From Nanobdellota archaeon (GTDB lineage: Archaea > Nanobdellota > Nanobdellia > Pacearchaeales > GW2011-AR1), in assembly GCA_018816335.1 (NCBI GenBank), contig JAHIVP010000017.1, positions 1-54,466 of the forward strand: 54,466 bases of DNA, in the 5' to 3' direction. Numbering within the stretch: position 1 is the stretch's first letter; each line of letters begins with the position of its first letter. Below are positions 15,786 through 24,092 of this stretch, piece by piece. The notes below the pieces were generated by a model. That model was not told the DNA's origin. It was given only the letters and a program-made list of their open reading frames with translations, and did not search any database. The translations under genes were made by a program, and so were the position numbers.

Positions 15786-18700
15786 GGACTAACCCAATCA
15801 CACTCAGGACAAATTTCTTTACAACTCCCCTTCTTAATTAATCTAACCCCACAAACAGCACAAAATCCTCCCTTTTCTTCCCGAGAGTTTGCAGTCTCAT
15901 GATATTTTGAACTAGCTGCCCCGGCAGACTGCGGGCTCGAGGCCCCCAAATTTTTCTTATCCTTATTAACTTCTCCAACTTCAGGAGGTTCAAAAGCATT
16001 CGCAACAACAGAAGGTTGTCTATACAAATCAGAATCAATAAAAGTCTTTTCTAAATAATTTCCAATATAATCTATAATAGACAAAGCAGTTTTAATTTCA
16101 GGATGTCCTTCTAAAACAATTCCCAAAGGATCAAATCTCTGTCTTTTAAATTGCATAATAATTTCTCTCAAAGGAACACCATATTGCAAAGATCTCGACG
16201 CTAAAACTCCAACAGTATCCATCAACCCTCCAATTGTCGAACCTTCTTTAGACATATTAATAAAAAACTCTCCAACACCTCCATCATCATATAATCCAAC
16301 AGTCAAATAACCTTCATGCCCTCCAATATTAAATTTATGAATAACAGCTTTTCTTTCAAGTGGCATCTTTTTTCTAACAGGACCTCCCATCACACTTTTA
16401 GTTACTAGCTTTTGTTTTCCAACAGTTAAAGGTTGCCTTCTCTTACTCCCATCTCTATACATAGCAACAGCTTTCAATCCCATTTTCCAAGCTTCAACAT
16501 ATAAATCAAAAACCTCTTGTTCAGTTACTTGATTAGGTAAATTAACAGTTTTAGAAATAGCTCCAGATAAAAAAGGTTGAACAGCAGCCATCATTTTCAA
16601 ATGCCCATGCGGAATAATAACTCTTTCACCACACGAAATCGCACAATCAAAAATCCCTAAATGCTCTTCTTTAACAATTCCACAACCTTCAACACAACTA
16701 TTTTCCAACACATAATCTGTAATATCTTTTATTTCCTTTTCATCATAACCTAATTTCTTCAAAGCATGTTTAACAGTCTGATTAACAATTTTCAAAGTCC
16801 CACCTTCAGCTAACAACTTTGTTTTAACCAATCCAATATCTGGCTCAATACCTAAAGTATCGCAATCCATCATAAAACCAATTGTTCCAGTAGGAGCTAA
16901 AACAGTTGCTTGCGCATTTCTAAAACCAAACTTCTCTCCCCTCTCAACAACAGTTTCCCAAGTTTCAACAGCAGCATTATAAACATTAATAAAATTATAT
17001 GGCAATTTATCAATATCAATACCACTCAGTGCATCTCTATGTTTTTTAATTACATTCATCATAGGTTCTTTATTTTTCTCAAATTCTTCAAAAGTTCCAA
17101 TATTCTCAGCCATTTCTGTTGAAGTTTCATAAACCTTAGCAGTCATCAAAGCACTAATAACAGCAGCAACAGCCCTTCCTTCATCAGAATCATAAGGCAA
17201 ACCTAAATCCATTAACAAAGCACCTAAATTAGAAAAACCCATTCCCAAAGGCCTAAATCTATTAGAGTTCTCAGCAATTTTTGCAGTTGGATAAGAAGAA
17301 TTATCAATCTCCAAATCCTGAGCAATAGCAGTAATCCTAACAGCATTTCCAAACTTATCAACATCAAAATCATCTTTCTCCATAAATCTCAAAAGATTCA
17401 AAGAAGCTAAATTACAAGCAGAATCATTAACAAACATATATTCACTACAATTATGAACTGTAATCCCATTAGCAACAAAACTATGACTGATTGGTTCTGT
17501 TAAATCATAAACTTTTTCCTCACCTAAATATTTCAAAGAACTCACAGAATCAATTGGTTTATCTTCATAAAAAGAAACATTTGTATTCATTATTTTTAAT
17601 TTCTCGTTTTTATATGACTCTGGCATAAAACCAATTAATTTTTGAAACTTTATTCTCCCATTCCGTGAAACTCTTAATGAATGAATCTCTCTAACTTTAT
17701 ATTCTTTTAATCCTCCTTTTCCATCAGGTAATAAAGAAACTTCTTTTCCAGCCCTTCTATTTTTATAAATCTTTGATTTAATTCCAAACCCAGATAAAAG
17801 AATTTGAACATCTTTTAATAATCTCAAACTTGTAGAATCTAAAGAAATATATTGAGACTTCTCTCCATAATTTGCTACAGTTCCATCAGCAGTAAATAAT
17901 CCCTGCAAAACATATTTTTGTTCTCCTAAATTTAATCCAAATATACTTTCAGATAAACATTTTTCATGAGATTTTAATTTTAAATCAACATATTCTGAAA
18001 GTTTATTTATTACAGTATTGTTTGTTATAGAATACTTTCCAGAAGTATTTGTTATTTGAACAGTTGCAGGAGAATTTTTATGAGTCATTCTTTCATAATT
18101 CTCAGCAACATAATTAGCAAATTTATTCAAAATAGATGATTCATTTTCTTTATGCATTGTTAATTGGATTCCTCTTTGGTTATTTATTTTTCCTCCACAT
18201 CCATCTCCTAAATAAAATCCAATCATCTGATAAAATTCTTTATTCTCTATCTCACTAATCTCAGCAACTTCTGTTTTTGGAAGTAAAACAAAATCATCTT
18301 TAGTTAATTCACAAGCTAAAACAAAACCACGATTAATTGTGAAAACTTTATGATCTCCTGTTAATTTAATTTCATACCCAGATTTGGTTTCTAATTTATA
18401 CACCTGTTTTATTCCAGTTTCAAAAGAACCAACTATTTGAGATTCAACAATATTACCCATATTTGTTAAGATAGTTGTCTCATTGTCTAATAATTTATCT
18501 ATTCTAATCCATCTACCTTCTTTTGTTAAAACTTTTGTATCTCCAGTAACACAAGGATTAGACGCATTAATAGGAGCAGAATTCGGACACGTATGCCACT
18601 TATTTATTGTATCATGAAACTGCATACCAGGATCACCACAATCAAAAGTTCCTTTAGCAATTTTTTCCATTAACTCTCTAGCTTTATATCTCGGCATCTC

Positions 18701-19717
18701 ATCTTTCATTTCTTCACATTTAACAGGAATTGTTTTCCAATCTTCATCTTGAATTACAGCATTCATAAAACCATCAGTAGCTCTCACAGATAAATTAGCA
18801 TTTTGAAAAGCAACAGTATCAGTAGCTTCAACACCATCTAAATCACAATTATCCATCAACAAATGAATCTTCTCTTCTTCTCTTGATTTAGCTTTTATAA
18901 ATTCTAAAATATCTGGATGGTCAACTCTTAAAGAATCCATTTTAGCAGCTCTTCTTGTTTTTCCTCCAGATTTAACAATTCCAGCAACTCTATCATAAAA
19001 CATTAAATAAGCTAAAGGCCCAGATGGCTTGCCACCTCCAGATAGTTTTTCTCTAGAAGACCTCAAAGTTGATAAATCACTTCCTGTCCCACTTCCATGC
19101 TTAAACAAAATAGCTTCATTAATAGCAAGTTGCATAATACTCTCCATAGTATCATCAACCCCTTGAATAAAACACGCAGAAGTCTGAGGATATTTATATT
19201 CTCCTCCAATTGGCAAATCAATCACACTACCATCATGAATAATAAACCCATCTTTTTTTTCATTTTTACCTTCAGTAATTGTATCAACACCAACATTAAA
19301 CCATGTAGGAGAATTAAATGCCATGTGCTGATTCAAAGTCAACCAATTAACTTCATTTTTAAATTTCTCTGCATTTTCAACATCAAAATATCTATCTTTC
19401 AAACCCCAATTTGTAATTTTATTAGAAACTCTTTCAATTAATTGCTGAATAGATTTTTCTCTTTCCTCTTTCCCTATCTCTCCATAAAAATATCTCGAGA
19501 CAACAATTTGTGTAGCTAACTGACTCCAAAAACTAGGAACAGAAATATCTTTCTGAATAAACAAAACACCTCCTCTTTCATCAGAAATCTGTGCATCTCG
19601 TTTTTCCCATTCAACATTTTCAAATACACCTTTATGAGAAAAATAATTATTAATTTTTAATCCACTTCCAACAATCATTGAGGAAGTTAAAACAAGGCCT
19701 TCATCTTCTGGATTCAT
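15767..19717 (-). CDS. nrdJ: class II (adenosylcobalamin-dependent) ribonucleotide reductase with intein
   Basis: Reduces ribonucleotides to deoxyribonucleotides using coenzyme B12. Encoded as 1316 residues, about 948 after intein removal. Landmarks: NSPTWFNVG, QTSACFI, FKHGSGTGSDLS, the radical-chemistry motif NP/CSEYMF (split by the intein), LGMGFSNLGALLM, and ATVLAPTGTIGFMMD. After the barrel come MYRDGSKRRQPL and a Cys-rich C-terminus CAVCGVRL...CKEICPECDW as in the NrdJ/NrdZ type. The start is 1 nt after the nrdR stop, forming an nrdR-nrdJ operon. The low-complexity linker before the zinc ribbon (AGAASSKYHETANS) coincides with a copy of the repeat found beside the tRNA. Confidence 0.96.
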   Translation of the reverse strand: MNPEDEGLVLTSSMIVGSGLKINNYFSHKGVFENVEWEKRDAQISDERGGVLFIQKDISVPSFWSQLATQIVVSRYFYGEIGKEEREKSIQQLIERVSNKITNWGLKDRYFDVENAEKFKNEVNWLTLNQHMAFNSPTWFNVGVDTITEGKNEKKDGFIIHDGSVIDLPIGGEYKYPQTSACFIQGVDDTMESIMQLAINEAILFKHGSGTGSDLSTLRSSREKLSGGGKPSGPLAYLMFYDRVAGIVKSGGKTRRAAKMDSLRVDHPDILEFIKAKSREEEKIHLLMDNCDLDGVEATDTVAFQNANLSVRATDGFMNAVIQDEDWKTIPVKCEEMKDEMPRYKARELMEKIAKGTFDCGDPGMQFHDTINKWHTCPNSAPINASNPCVTGDTKVLTKEGRWIRIDKLLDNETTILTNMGNIVESQIVGSFETGIKQVYKLETKSGYEIKLTGDHKVFTINRGFVLACELTKDDFVLLPKTEVAEISEIENKEFYQMIGFYLGDGCGGKINNQRGIQLTMHKENESSILNKFANYVAENYERMTHKNSPATVQITNTSGKYSITNNTVINKLSEYVDLKLKSHEKCLSESIFGLNLGEQKYVLQGLFTADGTVANYGEKSQYISLDSTSLRLLKDVQILLSGFGIKSKIYKNRRAGKEVSLLPDGKGGLKEYKVREIHSLRVSRNGRIKFQKLIGFMPESYKNEKLKIMNTNVSFYEDKPIDSVSSLKYLGEEKVYDLTEPISHSFVANGITVHNCSEYMFVNDSACNLASLNLLRFMEKDDFDVDKFGNAVRITAIAQDLEIDNSSYPTAKIAENSNRFRPLGMGFSNLGALLMDLGLPYDSDEGRAVAAVISALMTAKVYETSTEMAENIGTFEEFEKNKEPMMNVIKKHRDALSGIDIDKLPYNFINVYNAAVETWETVVERGEKFGFRNAQATVLAPTGTIGFMMDCDTLGIEPDIGLVKTKLLAEGGTLKIVNQTVKHALKKLGYDEKEIKDITDYVLENSCVEGCGIVKEEHLGIFDCAISCGERVIIPHGHLKMMAAVQPFLSGAISKTVNLPNQVTEQEVFDLYVEAWKMGLKAVAMYRDGSKRRQPLTVGKQKLVTKSVMGGPVRKKMPLERKAVIHKFNIGGHEGYLTVGLYDDGGVGEFFINMSKEGSTIGGLMDTVGVLASRSLQYGVPLREIIMQFKRQRFDPLGIVLEGHPEIKTALSIIDYIGNYLEKTFIDSDLYRQPSVVANAFEPPEVGEVNKDKKNLGASSPQSAGAASSKYHETANSREEKGGFCAVCGVRLIKKGSCKEICPECDWVSPNGCGE
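15886..15945. repeat. dispersed hairpin repeat inside nrdJ, related to the tRNA-region repeat
   Basis: TTTGCAGTCTCATGA and GCCCCGGCAGACTGCG here match TTTGCAATCTCATGA and GCCCCGGCAGATTGCG in the 141-bp repeat. Both form a 7-bp stem (GCAGTCT 15891-15897 with AGACTGC 15926-15932) around a loop of exactly 28 nt. The A-to-G and T-to-C changes between copies are compensatory. The copy is translated in frame in the low-complexity linker of NrdJ. Confidence 0.8.
17450..18553 (-). other. intein inside NrdJ (368 aa, LAGLIDADG type)
   Basis: Residues 389-756 of the nrdJ product. It begins with Cys in CVTGDTKVLTKEG, has block-B-like LTGDHKVF, two LAGLIDADG-like helices (IGFYLGDGCGG and LQGLFTADGTV), and ends SHSFVANGITVHN before the extein Cys757. 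The flanking extein reads NASNP/CSEYMF, the RNR active-site signature, a known hotspot for inteins. Both nucleophilic cysteines and the penultimate His-Asn are present, so splicing should be active; the homing endonuclease may be too. Confidence 0.95.
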
Positions 19718-19718
19718 T

Positions 19719-20162
19719 CTATATAACTACCTCCTTAATTCCCTTCTTAAAATCATTTACATCCTGAAAATCCATATACACAGAAGCAAATCTAATATAA
19801 GCAACCTTATCAACTTTTTTTAATCTATCCATAGTAAATTTTCCAATTAACTCACTCTTAATCTCACTCTTCCCTCTTTTCCGAACTTTATCTTCAATAA
19901 TATTTACATTCTTTTCAATAATTTCGTGACTAATATCTCTTTTCTCACACGCCTTAATCAATCCCAACAACAACTTATCTCGATTAAAAACTTCTCTTCT
20001 TCCATCTTTCTTAACAACAAACAAATCACTTTTCTGAACATCTTCATAAGTTGTATATCTTTTTTTACATTTCAAACACTCCCGTCTTCTCCTAATCAAA
20101 TGCTTAGAATCTCTTTTATCTGTAACTTTACTATCATGATGCTCACAATATGGACATTTCAT
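19719..20162 (-). CDS. nrdR: transcriptional repressor NrdR
   Basis: Zinc-ribbon plus ATP-cone repressor of ribonucleotide reductase genes, 147 residues, normal length. The zinc ribbon is MKCPYCEHHDSKVTDKRDS...RRRRECLKCKKRYTTYE, with the typical RRRRxC DNA-binding stretch. The ATP-cone follows (VVKKDGRREVFNRDKLLLGL). It is co-transcribed with nrdJ, 1 nt apart. NrdR is mainly bacterial and known from only some archaea; its own promoter carries two NrdR-box-like sites. Confidence 0.96.
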   Translation of the reverse strand: MKCPYCEHHDSKVTDKRDSKHLIRRRRECLKCKKRYTTYEDVQKSDLFVVKKDGRREVFNRDKLLLGLIKACEKRDISHEIIEKNVNIIEDKVRKRGKSEIKSELIGKFTMDRLKKVDKVAYIRFASVYMDFQDVNDFKKGIKEVVI

Positions 20163-20296
20163 TATACACCTCTACATACAACATATTGTATACATAAAAT
20201 AATCATACACAATTGATTGTAGTTTTATACAAAAAATAATTCACTACACTATATAAATATTTTTGTTCTCAAGTCACTATGTTTAAACGAAACTTA
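20163..20296 (-). promoter_or_regulatory. nrdR-nrdJ promoter with paired NrdR boxes
   Basis: Two 16-bp imperfect palindromes, ATACAACATATTGTAT (20176-20191) and ACACAATTGATTGTAG (20207-20222), resemble NrdR boxes and are separated by exactly 15 bp, the three-turn spacing known for NrdR. A TATA box (TATTTATATAG on the minus strand, about 20250-20260) lies upstream, so both boxes cover or follow the expected transcription start, consistent with repression by road-block. Confidence 0.75.
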
Positions 20297-20656
20297 TTAA
20301 TTCTCTCCGTCGATAGAGTAGACTTTTCTCAAAACCTTCTTAATATTTTCTTCTTTATGTGGCCAATCACATCCAGAACAATCCCAAATACGCCCAGTTG
20401 TTAATTTATCACTCAAATGCCACCCCCCCTTCTCATTATTAATCTTACACCCTCCCTCTTCTTTATCATTTTCATAATGAGGACAATAACACAAAAAACA
20501 ATTCATATCAGCTAAACCAATCGCATGACATTTATCATTTTTAAAACAAGGACACCATTCAGGATCACTAACCTTCAACTTCCCATATCTAAACTTATCA
20601 ACAACTTTATCAATATGTTTCTCTATCCACTTTTTTGTTTCAGCTTCCATAATCAT
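20297..20656 (-). CDS. cysteine-rich small-domain protein
   Basis: A 119-residue zinc-type protein. Its Cys pattern WCPCFKNDKCHAIG, MNCFLCYCPHYE, GGC and WDCSGCDWPH matches what I recall of the 'cysteine-rich small domain' family (PF04071-like). Homologues are sometimes found with cobalamin-related genes; a link to B12 would fit the neighbouring B12-dependent reductase, but that is inference. It stands upstream of nrdR on the same strand with its own spacer. It probably binds two metal ions. Confidence 0.7.
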   Translation of the reverse strand: MIMEAETKKWIEKHIDKVVDKFRYGKLKVSDPEWCPCFKNDKCHAIGLADMNCFLCYCPHYENDKEEGGCKINNEKGGWHLSDKLTTGRIWDCSGCDWPHKEENIKKVLRKVYSIDGEN

Positions 20657-20889
20657 ATATATATATTTAATTTAAATAATCTTCTATAACTAATCTATTA
20701 ATCTGACCAATAGTAACCCTATCTTGAAATCTTCTTCCATTAACAAATTCCAAAAACAAGATAACCGAGCTTCGAGGTTATCGAGTTGGGGTGGGGGGTT
20801 TCCAAACTCAAAAACATTTAAATAATATAAAAACTTTATCAAAAGGAAAGTGCGCCAGAAAACCTTGGTTGTCTGGCATAAAAGAGGAA
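20657..20889. other. spacer with a decayed reading frame and plus-strand promoter
   Basis: Holds a minus-strand frame remnant of about 35 codons (LEFVNGRRFQDRVTIGQINR, ending EDYLN) without a start, possibly the tail of a lost gene. A hairpin ATAACC...GGTTAT lies near 20762-20781. AATAATATAAAA at about 20819-20830 is a likely TATA box for the plus-strand gene at 20890. Confidence 0.4.
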
Positions 20890-21165
20890 ATGGCAGAAAC
20901 ATTAAGTTCAACAATAGCTGAAATATCTGGACTAGAACCAACCTTATTCTTTATCTTAATGGCTTGGATTATGGTTTGGAAGGGGTTAGCAATGTGGAGA
21001 GCAGCTAAAAGAGACAGCAAGATTTGGTTTGTGATATTCTTAATTTTCACCACAGCAGGAATCCTTGAAATTTTATACATCTTCATCTTCTCAAAAATGG
21101 GTGGAGAAAAAACAGTTGAACAAATTAAGAAACCAATTTCTAAGTCTAAAAAGAGAAAGAAATAA
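20890..21165 (+). CDS. DUF5652-like small membrane protein
   Basis: A 91-residue protein with two membrane helices (LFFILMAWIMVWKGLAMW and WFVIFLIFTTAGILEILYIF) joined by the basic loop RAAKRDSK, and a Lys-rich tail. The W(K)G-A-W-AAK and GILEILYIF segments match what I remember of DUF5652, common in DPANN and CPR genomes. The start is the ATG directly after AAGAGGAA, not the in-frame ATG at 20791 whose leader has no protein character. It is one of few plus-strand genes here. Confidence 0.75.
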   Translation: MAETLSSTIAEISGLEPTLFFILMAWIMVWKGLAMWRAAKRDSKIWFVIFLIFTTAGILEILYIFIFSKMGGEKTVEQIKKPISKSKKRKK

Positions 21166-21178
21166 TTTATCTTTAAAT

Positions 21179-21541
21179 TTAATCCCTGTTCCAAGGAGCA
21201 ACATCATAATGTGCTTCACTAAAACATTTTACCATAGTCTTAAGAATATCAGTATAAGCAGTTAGTTCCCCGCTTTTTATCCTTTCCCCCACTTTAGTTC
21301 TATTAGGCAATATTTCTCCAGGTTTAGCATCATGATATCTTAGAGTTTGACCCTGTGCAACAGCAAAAGTAAATGATCCTCCCGCGCGCGCTGCAGGTAA
21401 TTCAAAACCCACTCTTCTGTCAGGCGAAGTAGTAATTGAAATCCCAATAAGAAGACTTCCAACATCTGTTTCAACAACTACATCTAATATATTTCTAATC
21501 TCAACAATGCTTCTAATAGGATGTGCTGGAAAATAGGCCAT
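21179..21541 (-). CDS. hypothetical protein (120 aa)
   Basis: Soluble 120-residue protein, beta-rich in the first half (IRSIVEIRNILDVVVETDVG, SLLIGISITTSPDRRVGFEL) followed by TFAVAQGQTLRYHDAKPGEI. No catalytic motif or membrane segment. It converges with the plus-strand DUF5652 gene, 13 bp apart. Family not recognised. Confidence 0.6.
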   Translation of the reverse strand: MAYFPAHPIRSIVEIRNILDVVVETDVGSLLIGISITTSPDRRVGFELPAARAGGSFTFAVAQGQTLRYHDAKPGEILPNRTKVGERIKSGELTAYTDILKTMVKCFSEAHYDVAPWNRD

Positions 21542-21874
21542 AACAATTTATATAATTATAAGTTATTTAAACTTTTATATGCTGTGATATAGATGTTCAC
21601 TTACCTTCATTTTACAAATCTTTCAATAAATTATTTTAGATTTAACAACCCCCTATCAAATTAAATTTTTCTATTAATAAATTTCTTAACGAAAATCTGT
21701 GACAAAGTCCAGATTTGAGATTTTTTTATTAACCAATTCTTTTATTAACCACATATTTAATCAAATCTCCCAACAATCTATTTTGGAATTAATAAAAACA
21801 ATTTCTTTGCAAATATATTTTAATTTGTGCAAATAAATTGCAAGGGTGGAGGAAAAAATTCATCCTTATACTGA
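21542..21874. other. 333-bp intergenic region with a plus-strand hairpin and T-run
   Basis: No gene seen. A hairpin AAATCTG-t-GAC-AAA-GTC-CAGATTT (21693-21716) is followed on the plus strand by GAGATTTTTTT, the form of an intrinsic terminator; a TATA-like CTTTTATATG is near 21570, so a short plus-strand RNA between them is conceivable. Repeats of TTTGCAAAT type lie at 21805-21845. Confidence 0.35.
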
Positions 21875-22714
21875 TTAAATTTTACTACCCAACATCTTAC
21901 ACTTCTTACAAATCTCTCCCCTACTAGGCTCCCCACAAACCTCACAATACTTCACCTCAGAACTAACTTTCTTATCTTTCATCATCTCCAAATTATTATT
22001 AACAATATTCAATTTCTCTTTACCATCAACTGTATTCAAAAACTTTCTAGTCTTAATTCTATAAGAATCTAAAGCACAAGGACACGGTTCAGAAATATGT
22101 TCAATCTTTTTATCCAAAGCAAAAGTCCTAACATCATCTTCAGGAATAAAAAACAAAGGCTTAATCCTAGGCACAAATTTCTTATCAACAACAACCCCAA
22201 CAATTGGTTTACTATTAATACTCAAATCTAAATTTCCCTTAAAAAAATTCATCAAAACAGTCTGAGCTTCATCATCTAAATTATGTCCAGTAGCAATCTT
22301 ATCTGCCTTCAACTTTCTCGCCTCTTTATTCATAACCCACTTCTTCACAACACCACAAACAGCACAATTATTCAGCTTCTCCTTACTCTGCACCCCAGTC
22401 CTAATATAACACATACTCCCTCCCTGCTCCTTTCTCATCTCATAAACATGAAGCTTAACATCAAGCTCATCACATAATTTTCTAATAGAATCTAAACATC
22501 TCTCACTATATCCAGATATTCCCAAGTTAATATGAAAACCTTCAACTTTATATCCAAATTTCTTCAACAAATACAAAACACTAGAACTATCCTTCCCTCC
22601 AGAAAGCGCAACTAAAACTTTATCTTTTTTAGAACAAAGTTTATACTTCTCAATAGTTTGTTTAACTTTATTGGGAATTTGTTTTATGTTCATGTTAAAT
22701 AAAGAAATTTTCAA
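21875..22714 (-). CDS. tRNA 2-thiolation PP-loop ATPase (TtuA/Ncs6/TtcA family)
   Basis: Activates a tRNA base by adenylation and replaces its oxygen with sulfur. The PP-loop SGGKDS is at residues 38-43. Catalytic/Fe-S cysteines are NCAVCG (C117, C120) and EPCPC (C211 or C213). ATGHNLDDEAQT is the family motif, and a C-terminal zinc ribbon uses C257, C260, C269 and C272. The N-terminal zinc finger of most archaeal TtuA proteins is not present. The first Met overlaps the NYN gene by 20 nt; Met8 at 22693 would start 2 nt after that stop. Confidence 0.87.
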   Translation of the reverse strand: MKISLFNMNIKQIPNKVKQTIEKYKLCSKKDKVLVALSGGKDSSSVLYLLKKFGYKVEGFHINLGISGYSERCLDSIRKLCDELDVKLHVYEMRKEQGGSMCYIRTGVQSKEKLNNCAVCGVVKKWVMNKEARKLKADKIATGHNLDDEAQTVLMNFFKGNLDLSINSKPIVGVVVDKKFVPRIKPLFFIPEDDVRTFALDKKIEHISEPCPCALDSYRIKTRKFLNTVDGKEKLNIVNNNLEMMKDKKVSSEVKYCEVCGEPSRGEICKKCKMLGSKI

Positions 22715-23243
22715 CTTCTTGTTTTTTTAATTTTACAAATTTATCACAAACTTTTTTTAAATGAAAAGAGAATTTATTCTCAAATCCAATATCTTCAACT
22801 TTCTTTCCAATCTCTTGCACAGCTTTAATTGCCGGAACAAAATCTCCATCAGAAGAAACTAAAATTGCAGTATCATAAGCTTTATTATATCCTAATTTAA
22901 CCATATCAACAGCAAGATGAATATCATCTTCTTTAACTTGATAAATAGTTTTTCCTCCAATCTTTACTTTTTGCATTCTACACAATACTAACTTAAAATT
23001 AGGCATCTCTCTCAACTTTTCAAAAAATCTTTGTTGAGCTCTATAAGCTTTGTTATCTTTATTTCTATCTAAAGGACAATTATAATAATAAACTCTAATT
23101 AAAGTTCTGGCTCCCACAATATTTTTCAGGAATTTTGAAAAATTAAATTCTATCTGTTTTTGATCAGGACACAAGTTTTTGACTAAATGATATAAATTAC
23201 TTCCATCAATAAAAACTATAACTTTTTCTATTTCTTCACCCAT
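22695..23243 (-). CDS. NYN-domain ribonuclease-like protein (LabA/DUF88 type)
   Basis: PIN-like NYN nuclease fold, 182 residues. The acidic residues are in place: VIVFIDGSNLYH (D13), KEDDIHLAVDMV, and LVSSDGDFVPAI. It likely cuts RNA using a metal at this site. It runs into the tRNA thiolase gene, so both may act on tRNA; that is inference. A second, frameshifted paralogue lies upstream at 23520-24081. Confidence 0.87.
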   Translation of the reverse strand: MGEEIEKVIVFIDGSNLYHLVKNLCPDQKQIEFNFSKFLKNIVGARTLIRVYYYNCPLDRNKDNKAYRAQQRFFEKLREMPNFKLVLCRMQKVKIGGKTIYQVKEDDIHLAVDMVKLGYNKAYDTAILVSSDGDFVPAIKAVQEIGKKVEDIGFENKFSFHLKKVCDKFVKLKKQEVENFFI

Positions 23244-23519
23244 ATAATTTTATTGAAATAGAATTAATAAACTTTTAGATATAAAAACCTAGGGTTGCTA
23301 AAAAGCAAGCCTAGGGGGTATATAATTATTATATAATTCCATCAAATATAAATGTTTCTATTACAAAGAATCAAATGGACTTTTAATACTTACCATTCTT
23401 TTTCCAGAATTATAAATAAAAGTAAATATAAAATTTCAATCCACTGAAAACATTATAAACATCATTTCTTTGATTCTATTAACATAATCCCAGGTGATCC
23501 GCAAGGGTTGCCTGATGAT
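23244..23519. other. spacer with two strong hairpins
   Basis: Hairpin one is CCTAGGGTTGCT-aaaa-AGCAAGCCTAGG (23288-23315; 12 positions, one mismatch). Hairpin two, near 23492-23513, is AGGTGATCC-GCAA-GGGTTGCCT, a 9-bp stem with three G-U pairs and a GNRA-type loop if read as plus-strand RNA. They could be terminators or part of a small RNA. Confidence 0.45.
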
Positions 23520-24081
23520 TTAAGATTTATTATTCTCTCTATAAAAAAACTTATTTGCTGTTTTTTTATTAATAAAACTAAATTTGTCTGATTCATTAAG
23601 CAAATTTCTTGAAGCTAATTCATCAAAAGAAATAACCTCAACTTTTTTGTTTTTGTTCTTAACATATTTTAACAAAGGAGCAAAATCCCCATCTCCTGAA
23701 AATAGAATTGCTTTATCATATTTATTTTCCCACGCATCATTTAACATATCTAAGGCTAAATTAATATCATCACCCTTAATTGTATAATATTCTTCATCAT
23801 CTTTGTTAAATCGTTTTTGTCTTTTACATAATATAACTTTGCATTTGGTTATTTTCTTTAATCTTGCTAAAAGTTTTTGTTGCTCCTTAAATCTTCTTGG
23901 ATTAATCGCTTGTTTTAAAGAAGCATTATAATAAAAAATATCAATTAAATCATTTTTACCAATTATTTTTTTAAAGAAGTTTTCAAAATCAAAATGAGAA
24001 TCAGAATATTTTTCATTTAAACTTTTTAGCCCATAAAACAAAGTTAGCACCATCAATATAAATAGAAATTCTTTTTACCAT
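23520..24081 (-). pseudogene. NYN-domain nuclease, interrupted by a frameshift
   Basis: Second NYN protein. Most of it is an open frame from about 24056 (FYGLKSLNEKYS..., KGDDINLALDML, LFSGDGDFAPLL) but that frame lacks the N-terminal IDG motif. The missing start is in another frame: ATG at 24081 gives MVKRISIYIDGANF and then runs out of frame. Removing one base near 24039 (AACTTTGTTTTATGG) joins IDGANF to FYGLKSL exactly as in the intact paralogue. So this is a recent frameshift, a read error, or a programmed shift. About 178 of 186 residues are otherwise intact. Confidence 0.75.
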
Positions 24082-24092
24082 TTGAATAAAAT

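Noticed and set aside
20780-20815. Sixth copy of the structured element (GAGTTGG...CCAAACTC)
   Set aside because: Only the outer stem is vaguely similar; the conserved CCCCTGATA core and later hairpins are missing.
20690-21194. Minus-strand frames opposite the DUF5652-like gene
   Set aside because: The plus-strand frame has coherent membrane helices, a TATA box and a ribosome binding site; the opposing frames are reverse-complement hydrophobic shadows.
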